Assembly (NCBI GenBank): GCA_947652925.1
Contig: CANTEW010000003.1
Location: 1-64,000 of the forward strand
DNA from: an uncultured Lachnospiraceae bacterium
GTDB lineage: Bacteria > Bacillota > Clostridia > Lachnospirales > Lachnospiraceae
Length of the DNA: 64,000 nucleotides
Direction of reading: 5' to 3'
Below are positions 26,118 to 34,718 of this stretch, piece by piece. The first letter of the stretch is position 1. Each line of letters starts with the position of its first letter. A model generated the notes under the pieces. That model was not told the origin of the DNA and did not search any database. It was given only the letters and a program-made list of their open reading frames with translations. The position numbers and the translations under genes are program-made.

Positions 26118-26588
26118 GTGTGTGGATCAGAATGGGGAGATACAGTGCTGGGGTTGTTCATGCAGGCCTCCCATGCGTATTTTCAGAAGAGTTTCCAGCA
26201 GCTGAACAACATAGGGCTCCATCCGGGGCAGCCGCCCATGTTATGGCATATTTTTGAGGAGGAGGGGCTTAGCCAGAAAGAGCTTGCCAGGAGGCTGCAG
26301 GTAAGGCCGCCCACGGTGAATGTATCCCTGCAGCGGATGGAGCGGGCGGATTATATCTGCCGCAGGCAGGATGAGAAAGACCAGAGAGTCTCCCGTATAT
26401 ATCTGACGGAGAAAGGGAGGCAGTTAGCCAGTCGGATCGGTGTGATCATGAAAGCCAACGAAGAGCAGATAACCCGGGGGCTTACGGAAGCGGAAGTATG
26501 TCTTTTGTCCCGGTTCCTGAAACAGTTGATCGCAAACATAGGATCCATCGAGATCGTTGATACTATAGAAAAGAAAGGAGATCTATGA
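26118..26588 (+). CDS. MarR-family transcriptional regulator
   Basis: A 156-residue MarR-type winged-helix protein. GTG 26118 is used because GAGGTG lies five bases upstream; an ATG two bases earlier is out of frame. The DNA-binding part reads LSQKELARRLQVRPPTVNVSLQRMERADYICRRQDEKDQRVSRIYLT, the usual HTH plus beta-wing with the D-x-R signature. It is followed four bases later by two ABC half-transporters, so it likely represses a drug exporter operon and responds to a transported compound. Confidence 0.9.
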   Translation: MCGSEWGDTVLGLFMQASHAYFQKSFQQLNNIGLHPGQPPMLWHIFEEEGLSQKELARRLQVRPPTVNVSLQRMERADYICRRQDEKDQRVSRIYLTEKGRQLASRIGVIMKANEEQITRGLTEAEVCLLSRFLKQLIANIGSIEIVDTIEKKGDL

Positions 26589-26591
26589 CCT

Positions 26592-28757
26592 ATGGGGAAG
26601 ATCATGAAGTATCTGAAACGTTCTGCGGGATATATTTTATGCATCATGCTGCTCCTGTTCCTGCAGGCGTATTGTGAGTTGTCACTCCCGACATATACTT
26701 CGGATATCGTCAATGTAGGGATCCAGCAGAAAGGGATCCCGGACGGCGTGCCGGAGAAGATCCGGGTCTCGTCCATGGACGACTTGGGATTGTTCATGGA
26801 TGGAGAGGACCGGGAAGAGGTGGAAGGCTGTTATGACAGGGAGGGGGACCATTATGTCCTGAGAGAAGACCTGGCAGAAGAAGAGAGGGAGAGACTGAAT
26901 GATCTTCTGGGGAGACCGATCCTCCTGCTCTATTCACTCACAGAAGATGAGGAGCGGGCGCAGGCGGTCAAGACCCAGATGGGCCTGCCGCTGGAGGCGG
27001 ATATCCTGGAGATCGTCAGGCAGATGCCGCCGGAGGCTCTGGATCAGATGCTGGAGGAGTCCAGCAGCCAGATCGATCAGATGCCGGATATGCTGATCAC
27101 GCAGACGGCGGTGACGTATGTGCAGCAGGAATACCAGGATATGGGCCGGGATGTGGACCGGATACAGATCCGGTATATCCTGAAGGTAGGGCTGCTGATG
27201 CTGGGCCTGGCGTTCTTGAGCATGACGGCGTCTGTGCTGGTGACTTTTTTGTCGGCGCGTGTGGCTGCGGTGACCGGGCATGATCTGCGCAGCAGTATCT
27301 ATCGAAAGGTCATCGGGTTTTCCAGCGGCGAGTATAACCGGTTTTCCACAGCGTCCCTGATCACCAGGAGTTCCAATGATATCCAGCAGATACAGCTATT
27401 GATGGCGATGGTCTTTCGGATCGCCATGTTCGCGCCGATCATGGGTATCGGGGGTATCTTGAAGGTCTTGAAGACAGATGTGTCCATGAGCTGGATCATC
27501 GCGCTGGCAGTGGGCGTCCTTATGCTCCTGCTCGTTGTCCTGTTCAGTGTCGCCATGCCCCGATTTAAGAAACTCCAGGTGCTGATCGACCGCCTGAACC
27601 TGGTGACCCGTGAGATCCTCACAGGGCTTCCGGTCATCCGTGCTTTCAGCAGGGAACAGCGTGAAAAAGAGCGTTTTGAGGCGGCGAACCGGGATTTGAT
27701 GGAGACGACCCTTTTTGTCAACCGCTGTATGACGTTTATGATGCCCTGTATGATGCTGATCATGAACGGCGTCTCCATATTGATCGTATATAATGGAGCC
27801 CATGCCGTGGACAATGGGACCATGCAGGTGGGGGATATGATGGCATTTATCCAGTATGCCATGCAGATCATCATGTCCTTCCTGATGCTGACGATGCTGT
27901 CCATCATGCTGCCAAGGGCCAGTGTGTCCGCGAACCGTATCGCGGAAGTCCTGGATACGGAACCTGTGATCCGCGATCCGGAGGAGCCGGTGGCGGCCGT
28001 ACCAGGTATGGAAGGCACAGTCGCCTTTGAGGGAGTATCTTTTTCCTATCCTGACTCGGATGAGAAAGTCTTGCGGGATATCACATTTACGGCGAAAAAA
28101 GGGCAGACGGTGGCGTTTATCGGGAGTACAGGGAGTGGGAAGAGCACCCTTCTCAATCTGATCCCCCGTTTTTATGATGTGACGGGCGGCTCGGTGAAAG
28201 TGGACGGGGTGGATGTGCGTCAGATGAGCCAGAGAGAGCTGCGGGATAAATTGGGGTATGTGCCGCAAAAAGGCGTGCTGTTCTCCGGGACGATCCATTC
28301 GAATATCGCCTATGGTTGTCCGGATGCCCCTCAGGAACAGGTGGAGCAGGCGGTGGCTATCGCCCAGGCAGAAGGATTTATCATGGAGAAACCGGAAAGG
28401 TTCGAGGCGCCCATCGCCCAGGGTGGTTCCAATGTGTCTGGAGGGCAGAAGCAGCGGCTGTCCATCGCCAGGGCGGTGGCAAAGAAGCCGGAGATCCTAT
28501 TGTTTGACGACAGTTTCTCGGCACTGGACTTTAAAACGGATGTGGCGCTGCGCAGAGCCTTGAAGAAGGCCACGGCAGAGACGACGACGCTGATCGTGGC
28601 CCAGAGGATCAGTACGATCATCCATGCGGACCAGATCATCGTCCTGGAGCGGGGACGTGTGGCCGGCCAGGGGACCCACCAGGAATTGATGGAGGGCTGC
28701 GAGGTCTATCGCCAGATCGCTATGTCACAGTTATCAGAGGAGGAATTGGCAGGATGA
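26592..28757 (+). CDS. ABC multidrug exporter half-transporter, degenerate-site subunit
   Basis: A 721-residue TMD-NBD protein. TM1 (about 10-30) is followed by an unusually long hydrophilic, acidic insertion (about 31-190) before TM2. The NBD has Walker A GSTGSGKST (about 512) and signature VSGGQKQR (about 615). Walker B is ILLFDDSFSAL, where Asp replaces the catalytic Glu. That is the pattern of the subunit contributing the non-hydrolysing site in heterodimeric exporters of the BmrCD/LmrCD/EfrCD type. AAAGGAGA precedes the start. It overlaps the next gene (ATGA). Confidence 0.92.
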   Translation: MGKIMKYLKRSAGYILCIMLLLFLQAYCELSLPTYTSDIVNVGIQQKGIPDGVPEKIRVSSMDDLGLFMDGEDREEVEGCYDREGDHYVLREDLAEEERERLNDLLGRPILLLYSLTEDEERAQAVKTQMGLPLEADILEIVRQMPPEALDQMLEESSSQIDQMPDMLITQTAVTYVQQEYQDMGRDVDRIQIRYILKVGLLMLGLAFLSMTASVLVTFLSARVAAVTGHDLRSSIYRKVIGFSSGEYNRFSTASLITRSSNDIQQIQLLMAMVFRIAMFAPIMGIGGILKVLKTDVSMSWIIALAVGVLMLLLVVLFSVAMPRFKKLQVLIDRLNLVTREILTGLPVIRAFSREQREKERFEAANRDLMETTLFVNRCMTFMMPCMMLIMNGVSILIVYNGAHAVDNGTMQVGDMMAFIQYAMQIIMSFLMLTMLSIMLPRASVSANRIAEVLDTEPVIRDPEEPVAAVPGMEGTVAFEGVSFSYPDSDEKVLRDITFTAKKGQTVAFIGSTGSGKSTLLNLIPRFYDVTGGSVKVDGVDVRQMSQRELRDKLGYVPQKGVLFSGTIHSNIAYGCPDAPQEQVEQAVAIAQAEGFIMEKPERFEAPIAQGGSNVSGGQKQRLSIARAVAKKPEILLFDDSFSALDFKTDVALRRALKKATAETTTLIVAQRISTIIHADQIIVLERGRVAGQGTHQELMEGCEVYRQIAMSQLSEEELAG

Positions 28758-30604
28758 GTGGAGAGAGAAGAGATGTCAGACCCAGAGGCCCTATGGGACA
28801 CGGCCATGGTATGGGCGGCGGGGAGAAAGCCAAGGACTTTAAGGGGACGATGAGAAAATTAGTCCGGTATATGGATAGATATAAAGTGCGTCTTTTATTT
28901 ATGGTGGCTTTTGCCATCGCCGGGACTGTGTTCAATATCATCGGGCCTAAGATATTGGGAAAAGCAACGACGGAATTGTTTAATGGACTGGTGGCGAAGA
29001 TAAGCGGTACGGGAGAGATCGACTTTGCCAGGATCACGGAGATCTTGCTGTTCCTCCTGGGACTTTACCTGGTCAGCGCCTGTTTTACGTTTATCCAGGG
29101 GTTTGTGATGACGGGTATCTCCAACGATGTGACCTATTCCATGCGCCAGGATATATCCGGGAAGATCCACCGGATGCCTATGAAATATTTCGAGAGCAGG
29201 ACCCACGGGGAGACGCTCTCCCGGGTGACGAATGATGTGGATACTCTGCAGCAGAGCCTGAACCAGAGTGTGACGCAGCTGATCACTTCGGTGACCACGA
29301 TCGTGGGCGTCCTGATCATGATGCTGAGCATCAACATATGGATGACCCTGTGCGCGCTGTTGATCCTGCCCATCTCTATGGGCATCATCGGAACGGTGAT
29401 GAAACATTCCCAGAAGTATTTCCGCGGGCAGCAGAAATATCTGGGTGAGGTCAACGGGCAGATCGAGGAGATCTACGCGGGGCATAATATCGTGAAAGCA
29501 TTTAATAAGGAAGAAGATGTGATCGATGTCTTTGAAAAGACTAACCAGAAACTGTACGATTCGGCCTGGAGATCCCAGTTTTTCTCCGGGATCATGATGC
29601 CGGTGATGCAGTTTGTGGGGAATGTGGGGTATGTGATGGTCGCTCTGCTGGGCGGTTACTTTGCCATCAAGAAGACCATCGAAGTGGGGGATATCCAATC
29701 TTTTTTCCAGTATATCCGTAATTTTACCCAGCCGATCACCCAGGTGGCCCAGGTGACGAATATGCTCCAGTCCACGGCTGCTGCTGCGGAACGTGTATTT
29801 GAGTTTCTGGATGAGGAAGAAGAGGAACAGTTGTCCGATCATCCGGTGGATATCTCCGGGCTGAGAGGAAATGTGGAATTCGACCATGTGGGATTTGGAT
29901 ACGATCCGGAGAAGATCATCATCCACGATTTTTCCACACAGGTAAAAGACGGTCAGAAGGTGGCTATCGTAGGGCCGACCGGGGCCGGTAAGACGACGAT
30001 GGTCAAACTGCTGATGAGGTTCTATGACGTGAACAGAGGCGCTGTGAAGATAGATGGCCACAATGTGCAGGATTTCAACAGGAGCCAGCTCAGAGAGATG
30101 TTCGGCATGGTCCTGCAGGACACCTGGCTGTTCAACGGGACGATCATGGAAAACATCCGGTACGGCAGGCTGGACGCTACGGATGAGGAAGTGATCGCGG
30201 CGGCCAAAGCGGCCCATATCCATAATTTTATCATGACCCAGCCGGGCGGGTATCAGATGGTCTTGAATGAAGAGACCAGCAATGTATCCCAGGGGCAGAA
30301 GCAGCTGCTGACGATCGCCAGGGCGATCCTGGCGGATAATAAGATACTGATCCTAGATGAAGCCACATCCTCTGTGGATACCCGTACAGAGGTACAGATC
30401 CAAAAAGCGATGGATAACCTGATGGAGGGCAGGACCAGCTTTGTCATCGCCCATCGGCTGTCTACCATACGGGACGCGGATCTGATCTTGGTGATGAAGG
30501 ATGGAGATATCATCGAACAGGGTAGCCATGAGGAGCTGATGGCCGATGGCGGGTTTTACGCAGGGCTGTATAACAGCCAGTTTGAGAGAGCGGAGGCGGT
30601 ATAG
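28754..30604 (+). CDS. ABC multidrug exporter half-transporter, catalytic-site subunit
   Basis: A 616-residue TMD-NBD partner. Walker A is GPTGAGKTT (about 407) and Walker B ILILDEATSSVD (about 532) keeps the catalytic Glu. The signature is VSQGQKQ instead of LSGGQ. Combined with the preceding protein, one composite ATP site has both defects and the other is canonical, as known for heterodimeric type IV exporters. The N-terminus is Gly/His/Met-rich (MGHGHGMGGGEKAK), a cytoplasmic extension before TM1. It overlaps the upstream gene by four bases. Confidence 0.92.
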   Translation: MSGERRDVRPRGPMGHGHGMGGGEKAKDFKGTMRKLVRYMDRYKVRLLFMVAFAIAGTVFNIIGPKILGKATTELFNGLVAKISGTGEIDFARITEILLFLLGLYLVSACFTFIQGFVMTGISNDVTYSMRQDISGKIHRMPMKYFESRTHGETLSRVTNDVDTLQQSLNQSVTQLITSVTTIVGVLIMMLSINIWMTLCALLILPISMGIIGTVMKHSQKYFRGQQKYLGEVNGQIEEIYAGHNIVKAFNKEEDVIDVFEKTNQKLYDSAWRSQFFSGIMMPVMQFVGNVGYVMVALLGGYFAIKKTIEVGDIQSFFQYIRNFTQPITQVAQVTNMLQSTAAAAERVFEFLDEEEEEQLSDHPVDISGLRGNVEFDHVGFGYDPEKIIIHDFSTQVKDGQKVAIVGPTGAGKTTMVKLLMRFYDVNRGAVKIDGHNVQDFNRSQLREMFGMVLQDTWLFNGTIMENIRYGRLDATDEEVIAAAKAAHIHNFIMTQPGGYQMVLNEETSNVSQGQKQLLTIARAILADNKILILDEATSSVDTRTEVQIQKAMDNLMEGRTSFVIAHRLSTIRDADLILVMKDGDIIEQGSHEELMADGGFYAGLYNSQFERAEAV

Positions 30605-31204
30605 ATGGAGTATCGGATCATTGCGATCGAACGGGAATATGCCACCGGGGGCCAGGATGTGGGCACCCGGGTGGGAGAGATATTGGGGATACCCTGCTAC
30701 GGCAGGGATATCCTGGAGATGGCGGCGCGGGAGTGGAACACAAAGTCCGAGTATATTGAACACCTGGAGGAAAACGCCACGAACAGCCTGCTCTATTCCA
30801 TAGGCATGGCGGCCCGCGCCGCCGCAGGACAAGGGGACGGCCTGACAGAAGAGGGGCGCCTCTTCCTGACGGAGAATCAGATCGTGCGGGGATTGGCTGT
30901 GGAAGGCCCCTGCGTGTTTGTGGGACGGTGCGCAGGCTGGGCGCTGCGCGAGCGGCAGGATGTATTGGATGTTTTTATATACGGGGACAGGGGATACCGG
31001 ATCCAGAGGGCGGTGGATGTCTACAAGATCCCGCCGAGAGAGGCGGAAAGTACTCTGAAAAGGTTTGATAAACGGCGGGCCGGGTTCTATGAGTCCAATA
31101 CGGCGCGGAAATGGCAGGACAGACAGTATTACCATATGATGCTGGACAGCTCAAAACTGGGGATCGAGGCCTGCGCGCAGATGATCGCTGGTATGGCCAG
31201 ATAG
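30605..31204 (+). CDS. Cytidylate kinase-like family protein
   Basis: A 199-residue protein of the AAA/P-loop cytidylate-kinase-like family. The N-terminus IIAIEREYATGGQDVGTRVGEILGIP has the altered P-loop typical of this group (G-G-Q-D-V-G rather than G-x-x-x-x-G-K-S/T). Later segments FVGRCAGWALRE, FIYGDRGYRIQRAV and the Arg-rich lid KRFDKRRAGFYE fit nucleoside-monophosphate kinases. It starts directly after the exporter stop codon (TAGATGG), so it is the last gene of the marR operon. Why such a protein follows an exporter is unclear. Confidence 0.75.
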   Translation: MEYRIIAIEREYATGGQDVGTRVGEILGIPCYGRDILEMAAREWNTKSEYIEHLEENATNSLLYSIGMAARAAAGQGDGLTEEGRLFLTENQIVRGLAVEGPCVFVGRCAGWALRERQDVLDVFIYGDRGYRIQRAVDVYKIPPREAESTLKRFDKRRAGFYESNTARKWQDRQYYHMMLDSSKLGIEACAQMIAGMAR

Positions 31205-31227
31205 AGTATGTTTGACTAATTTTTCCT

Positions 31228-31261
31228 AAAATGATACACTTTAAAAGGTGTATCATTTTTT
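31228..31261 (+). terminator. Terminator of the marR-ABC operon
   Basis: AAAATGATACACT and GGTGTATCATTTTT form a stem of about 12 bp with a short A/T loop and a terminal T-run, 24 bases after the kinase-like gene. Confidence 0.85.
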
Positions 31262-31365
31262 ATCGTATCAGAGTGTGTTTGGAGTTCTGTTTTATATGCG
31301 GTAAGACCTTACGTGGGATGCGCACTTTGCATTGAGGATTTTTTTGTAAAGAGGGATGTCTATCA

Positions 31366-31581
31366 GTGAGAACATTGTTGGAAAATGAATGGGTATGTTT
31401 ATTACTGGAGGAGGATACCAGGAAGATATACGTGCAGGATGGGCGTGGTGTAGAGTACACGGGTGCAGTGCTGTCGGATGATGACGGACTGAATGATTTT
31501 ATTACAGGTTTTATATTTGAGGCATATACATCTTTTCAAAAAGATGAGATGCTTTTGGAGGGATTGTTCCATGAGAGATAG
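31366..31581 (+). CDS. Small partner protein encoded upstream of a HipA-like kinase
   Basis: A 71-residue acidic protein starting at GTG 31366 behind GAGGGATG. It contains LLEEDTRKIYVQDGRGVEYTG, which resembles a beta-hairpin, then a helical Asp/Phe-rich tail. No helix-turn-helix is apparent, so it is not a HipB-type antitoxin. Its stop overlaps the start of the kinase gene by 11 bases, the arrangement expected for a stoichiometric partner. A role like HipS of tripartite HipBST systems is possible but only a hypothesis. Confidence 0.55.
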   Translation: MRTLLENEWVCLLLEEDTRKIYVQDGRGVEYTGAVLSDDDGLNDFITGFIFEAYTSFQKDEMLLEGLFHER

Positions 31582-32749
31582 TATGTTCTATCTGATGCAT
31601 AGGGATGTTGTGGTAGGGGCTTTTATCCTGGATCCATCATATTCCATGCGTACATTGAAGATCCGTGACGATGCCAGGGAACATCTCCCGGTGTCAGTCA
31701 AAGATGAACATGCGCTCCGTACCTGGTTGTTGGACAGAGGGATCCCGGTGACCAGAAAGGGATTCAAAAAAGATTTTGGGGATATAGATCCTTTTGTACT
31801 GATGGTCAACGACCTTGGCCTGTCTTTAACGGACCATTACTGGATCAGGCCTGTGGACTATGAAAAAGGCTGGAAAGATGTCAACCTGTATGAAAATGAT
31901 TTTAAAGAGGCGTATTCCTTGGACCTGGATACAGGAAGAAATATGTTCGATCTGCGCAATAAGACAAATTTTGTGCCAAGTACTTCGCTAAAAGGAGATC
32001 TGAAAAAAAAGTGGATCATACGGGAAGGTGGGGTGCGGAGCCTGGTGAAAGGAAATCATGGGGAGAGCTGTATACAATCTTTATCGGAAGTTTTGGCTTC
32101 GGAGATACACAGGAGGCAGAAGAAAGCCCATGTTGCCTATGGACTGGTACACATATCGTCCGATGGAGTCCCGATAGTGGGCTGTATGTGTGATGCATTT
32201 ACAGCGGAGAGGGTCGAGTTCGTATCAGCATACGATCTGATCGGACTGGTGAAAAAACCAAATACCATGAGCTATTATGAGTTTTTTGTGGAGACTTGCG
32301 GACAGTGCGGTGTGGATGTCAGAGCTTTTTTAGAATATCAGATCCTGACTGACTTTGTTATCAGCAATACGGACAGGCATTTAAATAATCTGGGATTGCT
32401 GCGAGATCCAGAGACATTGGAGTTTATTGGGGCTGCGCCCATATTTGATTCTGGGAACAGTATGTTTTACAGAAACGACTATGTCCCTGTTGGCAGGGGG
32501 CTGTTGGAGATAGAGGTCACATCCTTCTTTTCAACAGAAATGAAACTGCTCAAACAGGTACGGGACAGACAGCGGATAGATATCAGTCTTTTACCTTCGG
32601 GTCCGTATGTATATCAACTTTTGGCAAAGGATGACAAGCTATCTGATGAGAGGAAAGAAAGAACGGTAAAGGCTTATGAGAAGAAGATAGACTATCTCAA
32701 TGACTTTATGAACGGCGCTGCCATTTGGGACCGTAAATATAAAGGATGA
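31571..32749 (+). CDS. HipA-like protein kinase
   Basis: A 392-residue kinase-like protein; ATG 31571 has GGAGGGA at 31558-31564. The C-terminal half carries the HipA catalytic loop DFVISNTDRHLNNLGLL (about 258-274) and the metal-binding PIFDSGNSM (about 293-301). The N-terminal part has the ALRTWLLDRGIPVTRKGF segment seen in stand-alone HipA-like kinases of Clostridia. Such proteins phosphorylate tRNA synthetases or other targets and act as toxins or regulators. The region is more A+T-rich than its neighbours, suggesting acquisition. No HTH antitoxin is adjacent. Confidence 0.75.
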   Translation: MRDSMFYLMHRDVVVGAFILDPSYSMRTLKIRDDAREHLPVSVKDEHALRTWLLDRGIPVTRKGFKKDFGDIDPFVLMVNDLGLSLTDHYWIRPVDYEKGWKDVNLYENDFKEAYSLDLDTGRNMFDLRNKTNFVPSTSLKGDLKKKWIIREGGVRSLVKGNHGESCIQSLSEVLASEIHRRQKKAHVAYGLVHISSDGVPIVGCMCDAFTAERVEFVSAYDLIGLVKKPNTMSYYEFFVETCGQCGVDVRAFLEYQILTDFVISNTDRHLNNLGLLRDPETLEFIGAAPIFDSGNSMFYRNDYVPVGRGLLEIEVTSFFSTEMKLLKQVRDRQRIDISLLPSGPYVYQLLAKDDKLSDERKERTVKAYEKKIDYLNDFMNGAAIWDRKYKG

Positions 32750-32770
32750 GCAGGACGCGGAGGCGTATGG

Positions 32771-33976
32771 ATGAAAGATCTGTGGTATTATGAAACGAAG
32801 ATCGGGAAGATGGGCATTGCCGGAGACGGCCAGGGCGTCACAGATGTTTTTCTGGGGGAGCGGACATCGCTTCCGGGGATGCATCTGGGAGAGACGCCGC
32901 TCCTTTCCCAGGCGGCAGGCGAGATCCGGGAATATCTGGACGGAGAGAGAAAGGGGTTCCAGGTGGAGGTCCATCTGGAGGGTACGCCTTTCCAGAAAAA
33001 GGTATGGGAGGCTCTCTGCCAGATCCCTTATGGGGAGACCAGGAGTTATAAAGAGGTCGCTGAGAGCATAGGGGATCCCAGGGCTTGCCGGGCGGTGGGG
33101 ATGGCGAATAATAAAAATCCGGTCATGATCCTGGTGCCCTGCCACAGAGTGGTGGGGAGCGACGGGAGCCTGACCGGATATGCGGGAGGCGTGGAGATAA
33201 AAAAAACGCTGCTGGAGATGGAGGATCCCTCCCGGACATGGGGAGAGACTGCGGGAAAGGCGGACAGGCAGCTGGATATCATCCGCGCGGACGTTATCAG
33301 AGAGACTCTGGAGGGGATGGCGGAGCCTGCATTCCAGAGATTTGCCAGTTCATTGATACCCAATATCCCCCGGGAGAGTGTCCTGGGGGTACGGCTGCCG
33401 AAACTCAGGAAGATGGCCGCGAAGATCGCCAGAGGGGATTGGAGGGCTTATCTGGCTCAGGCGCAAGATGACAGTTACGAGGAGATCATGCTCCAGGGGA
33501 TGGTGATCGGGAAGATACAGGCGCCGCTCCCGGAGATCTTGGAGTGTGTCCGGGCGTTCTTGCCGAAGATTGACAATTGGTCCACCTGCGACAGTTTTTG
33601 CGCGGGGTTTAAAGCGGCGAAAGTCTATCCGGAGGAGATATGGGATTTTATACAGCCCTATTTCAGGTCGCAGGAGGAGTACCAGATCCGCTTTGCGGTG
33701 GTGATGCTGTTGGACTATTATGTGGGGACGTCGTATAGAGACAGGGCGTTCCAGATCTTAAATGAGATACGCCATGACTCCTATTATGTGAAGATGGCGG
33801 TGGCCTGGGCGGTCTCGATCTTTTATATCCACTTTCCTGGAGATACCCTTTCATTTCTTGGAGATCGGCTGCTGGATGATGACACTTATAATAAGGCGCT
33901 GCAGAAGATCATAGAGTCAAGGGCGGTGGATGCGGAGGCGAAAGAGAGGATACGCAGGATGAAGAGGCGCTCATGA
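32771..33976 (+). CDS. Fusion of O6-alkylguanine-DNA methyltransferase (Ogt) and AlkD-like DNA glycosylase
   Basis: A 401-residue two-domain DNA repair protein. Residues about 1-160 form an Ogt/MGMT: EGTPFQKKVWEALCQIPYGETRSYKEVA, then the alkyl-acceptor Cys in VPCHRVVGSDGSLTGYAGG. Residues about 175-401 match the AlkD-type HEAT-repeat family (GVRLPKLRKMAAKIARGDW; IDNWSTCDSFCAGFK; IRFAVVMLLDYY), which excises N3- or N7-alkylpurines. One chain would therefore repair both O6- and N-alkylated bases. The start has GGAGG seven bases upstream. The reading frame is continuous through the junction. Confidence 0.9.
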   Translation: MKDLWYYETKIGKMGIAGDGQGVTDVFLGERTSLPGMHLGETPLLSQAAGEIREYLDGERKGFQVEVHLEGTPFQKKVWEALCQIPYGETRSYKEVAESIGDPRACRAVGMANNKNPVMILVPCHRVVGSDGSLTGYAGGVEIKKTLLEMEDPSRTWGETAGKADRQLDIIRADVIRETLEGMAEPAFQRFASSLIPNIPRESVLGVRLPKLRKMAAKIARGDWRAYLAQAQDDSYEEIMLQGMVIGKIQAPLPEILECVRAFLPKIDNWSTCDSFCAGFKAAKVYPEEIWDFIQPYFRSQEEYQIRFAVVMLLDYYVGTSYRDRAFQILNEIRHDSYYVKMAVAWAVSIFYIHFPGDTLSFLGDRLLDDDTYNKALQKIIESRAVDAEAKERIRRMKRRS

Positions 33977-34015
33977 GACATATTGATATCTGCTCTGGCC
34001 AGAAGGAGGTTCTTA

Positions 34016-34651
34016 TTGATAGAGATAAGGAATGAGACAGAAAAAGACTATAAAACTGTAGAAGAGATCACACGGAAAGCATTTTATAATCTGTATATCC
34101 CAGGCTGCGTGGAGCATTATCTGGTACACATCATGCGCCGGCACGAGGATTTTATACCAAAGCTGGATCTTGTGATCGAGCTTGACGGGCAGGTGATCGG
34201 CAATATCATGTACACACATTCCCGGTTAGTGGATGAGGCGGGGACGGAGAAGGATATCCTTACATTTGGGCCTGTCTGTATCTTTCCTGCATATCAGAGG
34301 ATGGGCTATGGCAAGCGGCTCATGGAAGATTCTTTTGAACGGGCTGCGTCACTGGGATATGATGTGATCGTCATATTTGGCAGTCCTGCAAATTATGTAG
34401 GGCGCGGTTTCAAGAGCTGTAAAAAATATGATATCTGTATAGAAAACGGAAGATATCCGGCGGCGATGATGGTAAAGGAACTCAAGCCCGGTGTGTTGGA
34501 CGGGAGAAGATGGGTCTATCATGAGAGTCCTGTCATGGCGGTCACAGAGGAAGAGGCACAGGCGTATGATGATGGTCTGGAGAAGATGGAGAGGGCACAC
34601 CAGCCAAGCCAGGAAGAATTTTATATCATGAGCCATTCGTATCTTGGATAA
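34016..34651 (+). CDS. GNAT-family N-acetyltransferase
   Basis: A 211-residue acetyltransferase. TTG 34016 is the likely start because AAGGAGGT lies five bases upstream; the frame is open further but without a Shine-Dalgarno sequence. The acetyl-CoA motif is FGPVCIFPAYQRMGYGKRLMEDSFERAASLGY (Q-x-x-G-Y-G-K), followed by VIVIFGSPANYVGRGFKSC, a YhbS-like pattern. It lies 39 bases after the Ogt-AlkD gene, so it may share its transcript. Substrate unknown. Confidence 0.85.
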   Translation: MIEIRNETEKDYKTVEEITRKAFYNLYIPGCVEHYLVHIMRRHEDFIPKLDLVIELDGQVIGNIMYTHSRLVDEAGTEKDILTFGPVCIFPAYQRMGYGKRLMEDSFERAASLGYDVIVIFGSPANYVGRGFKSCKKYDICIENGRYPAAMMVKELKPGVLDGRRWVYHESPVMAVTEEEAQAYDDGLEKMERAHQPSQEEFYIMSHSYLG

Positions 34652-34659
34652 GGAGCCAT

Positions 34660-34706
34660 ACAAAAGAGCGGGCAGAGGTGATGAGACCTCTGCCCGCTCT
34701 TTTGTA
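34660..34706. terminator. Strong bidirectional terminator between convergent operons
   Basis: AAAAGAGCGGGCAGAGGT and ACCTCTGCCCGCTCTTTT form a perfect 18-bp stem with a short ATGAG-type loop, giving an A-run before and T-run after on both strands. Confidence 0.95.
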
Positions 34707-34718
34707 TATTATCGTATA

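Noticed and set aside
28895..30223. Long minus-strand open frame (442 codons) opposite the second exporter subunit
   Set aside because: His/Asp-rich shadow of the ABC transporter coding strand, with no family resemblance.
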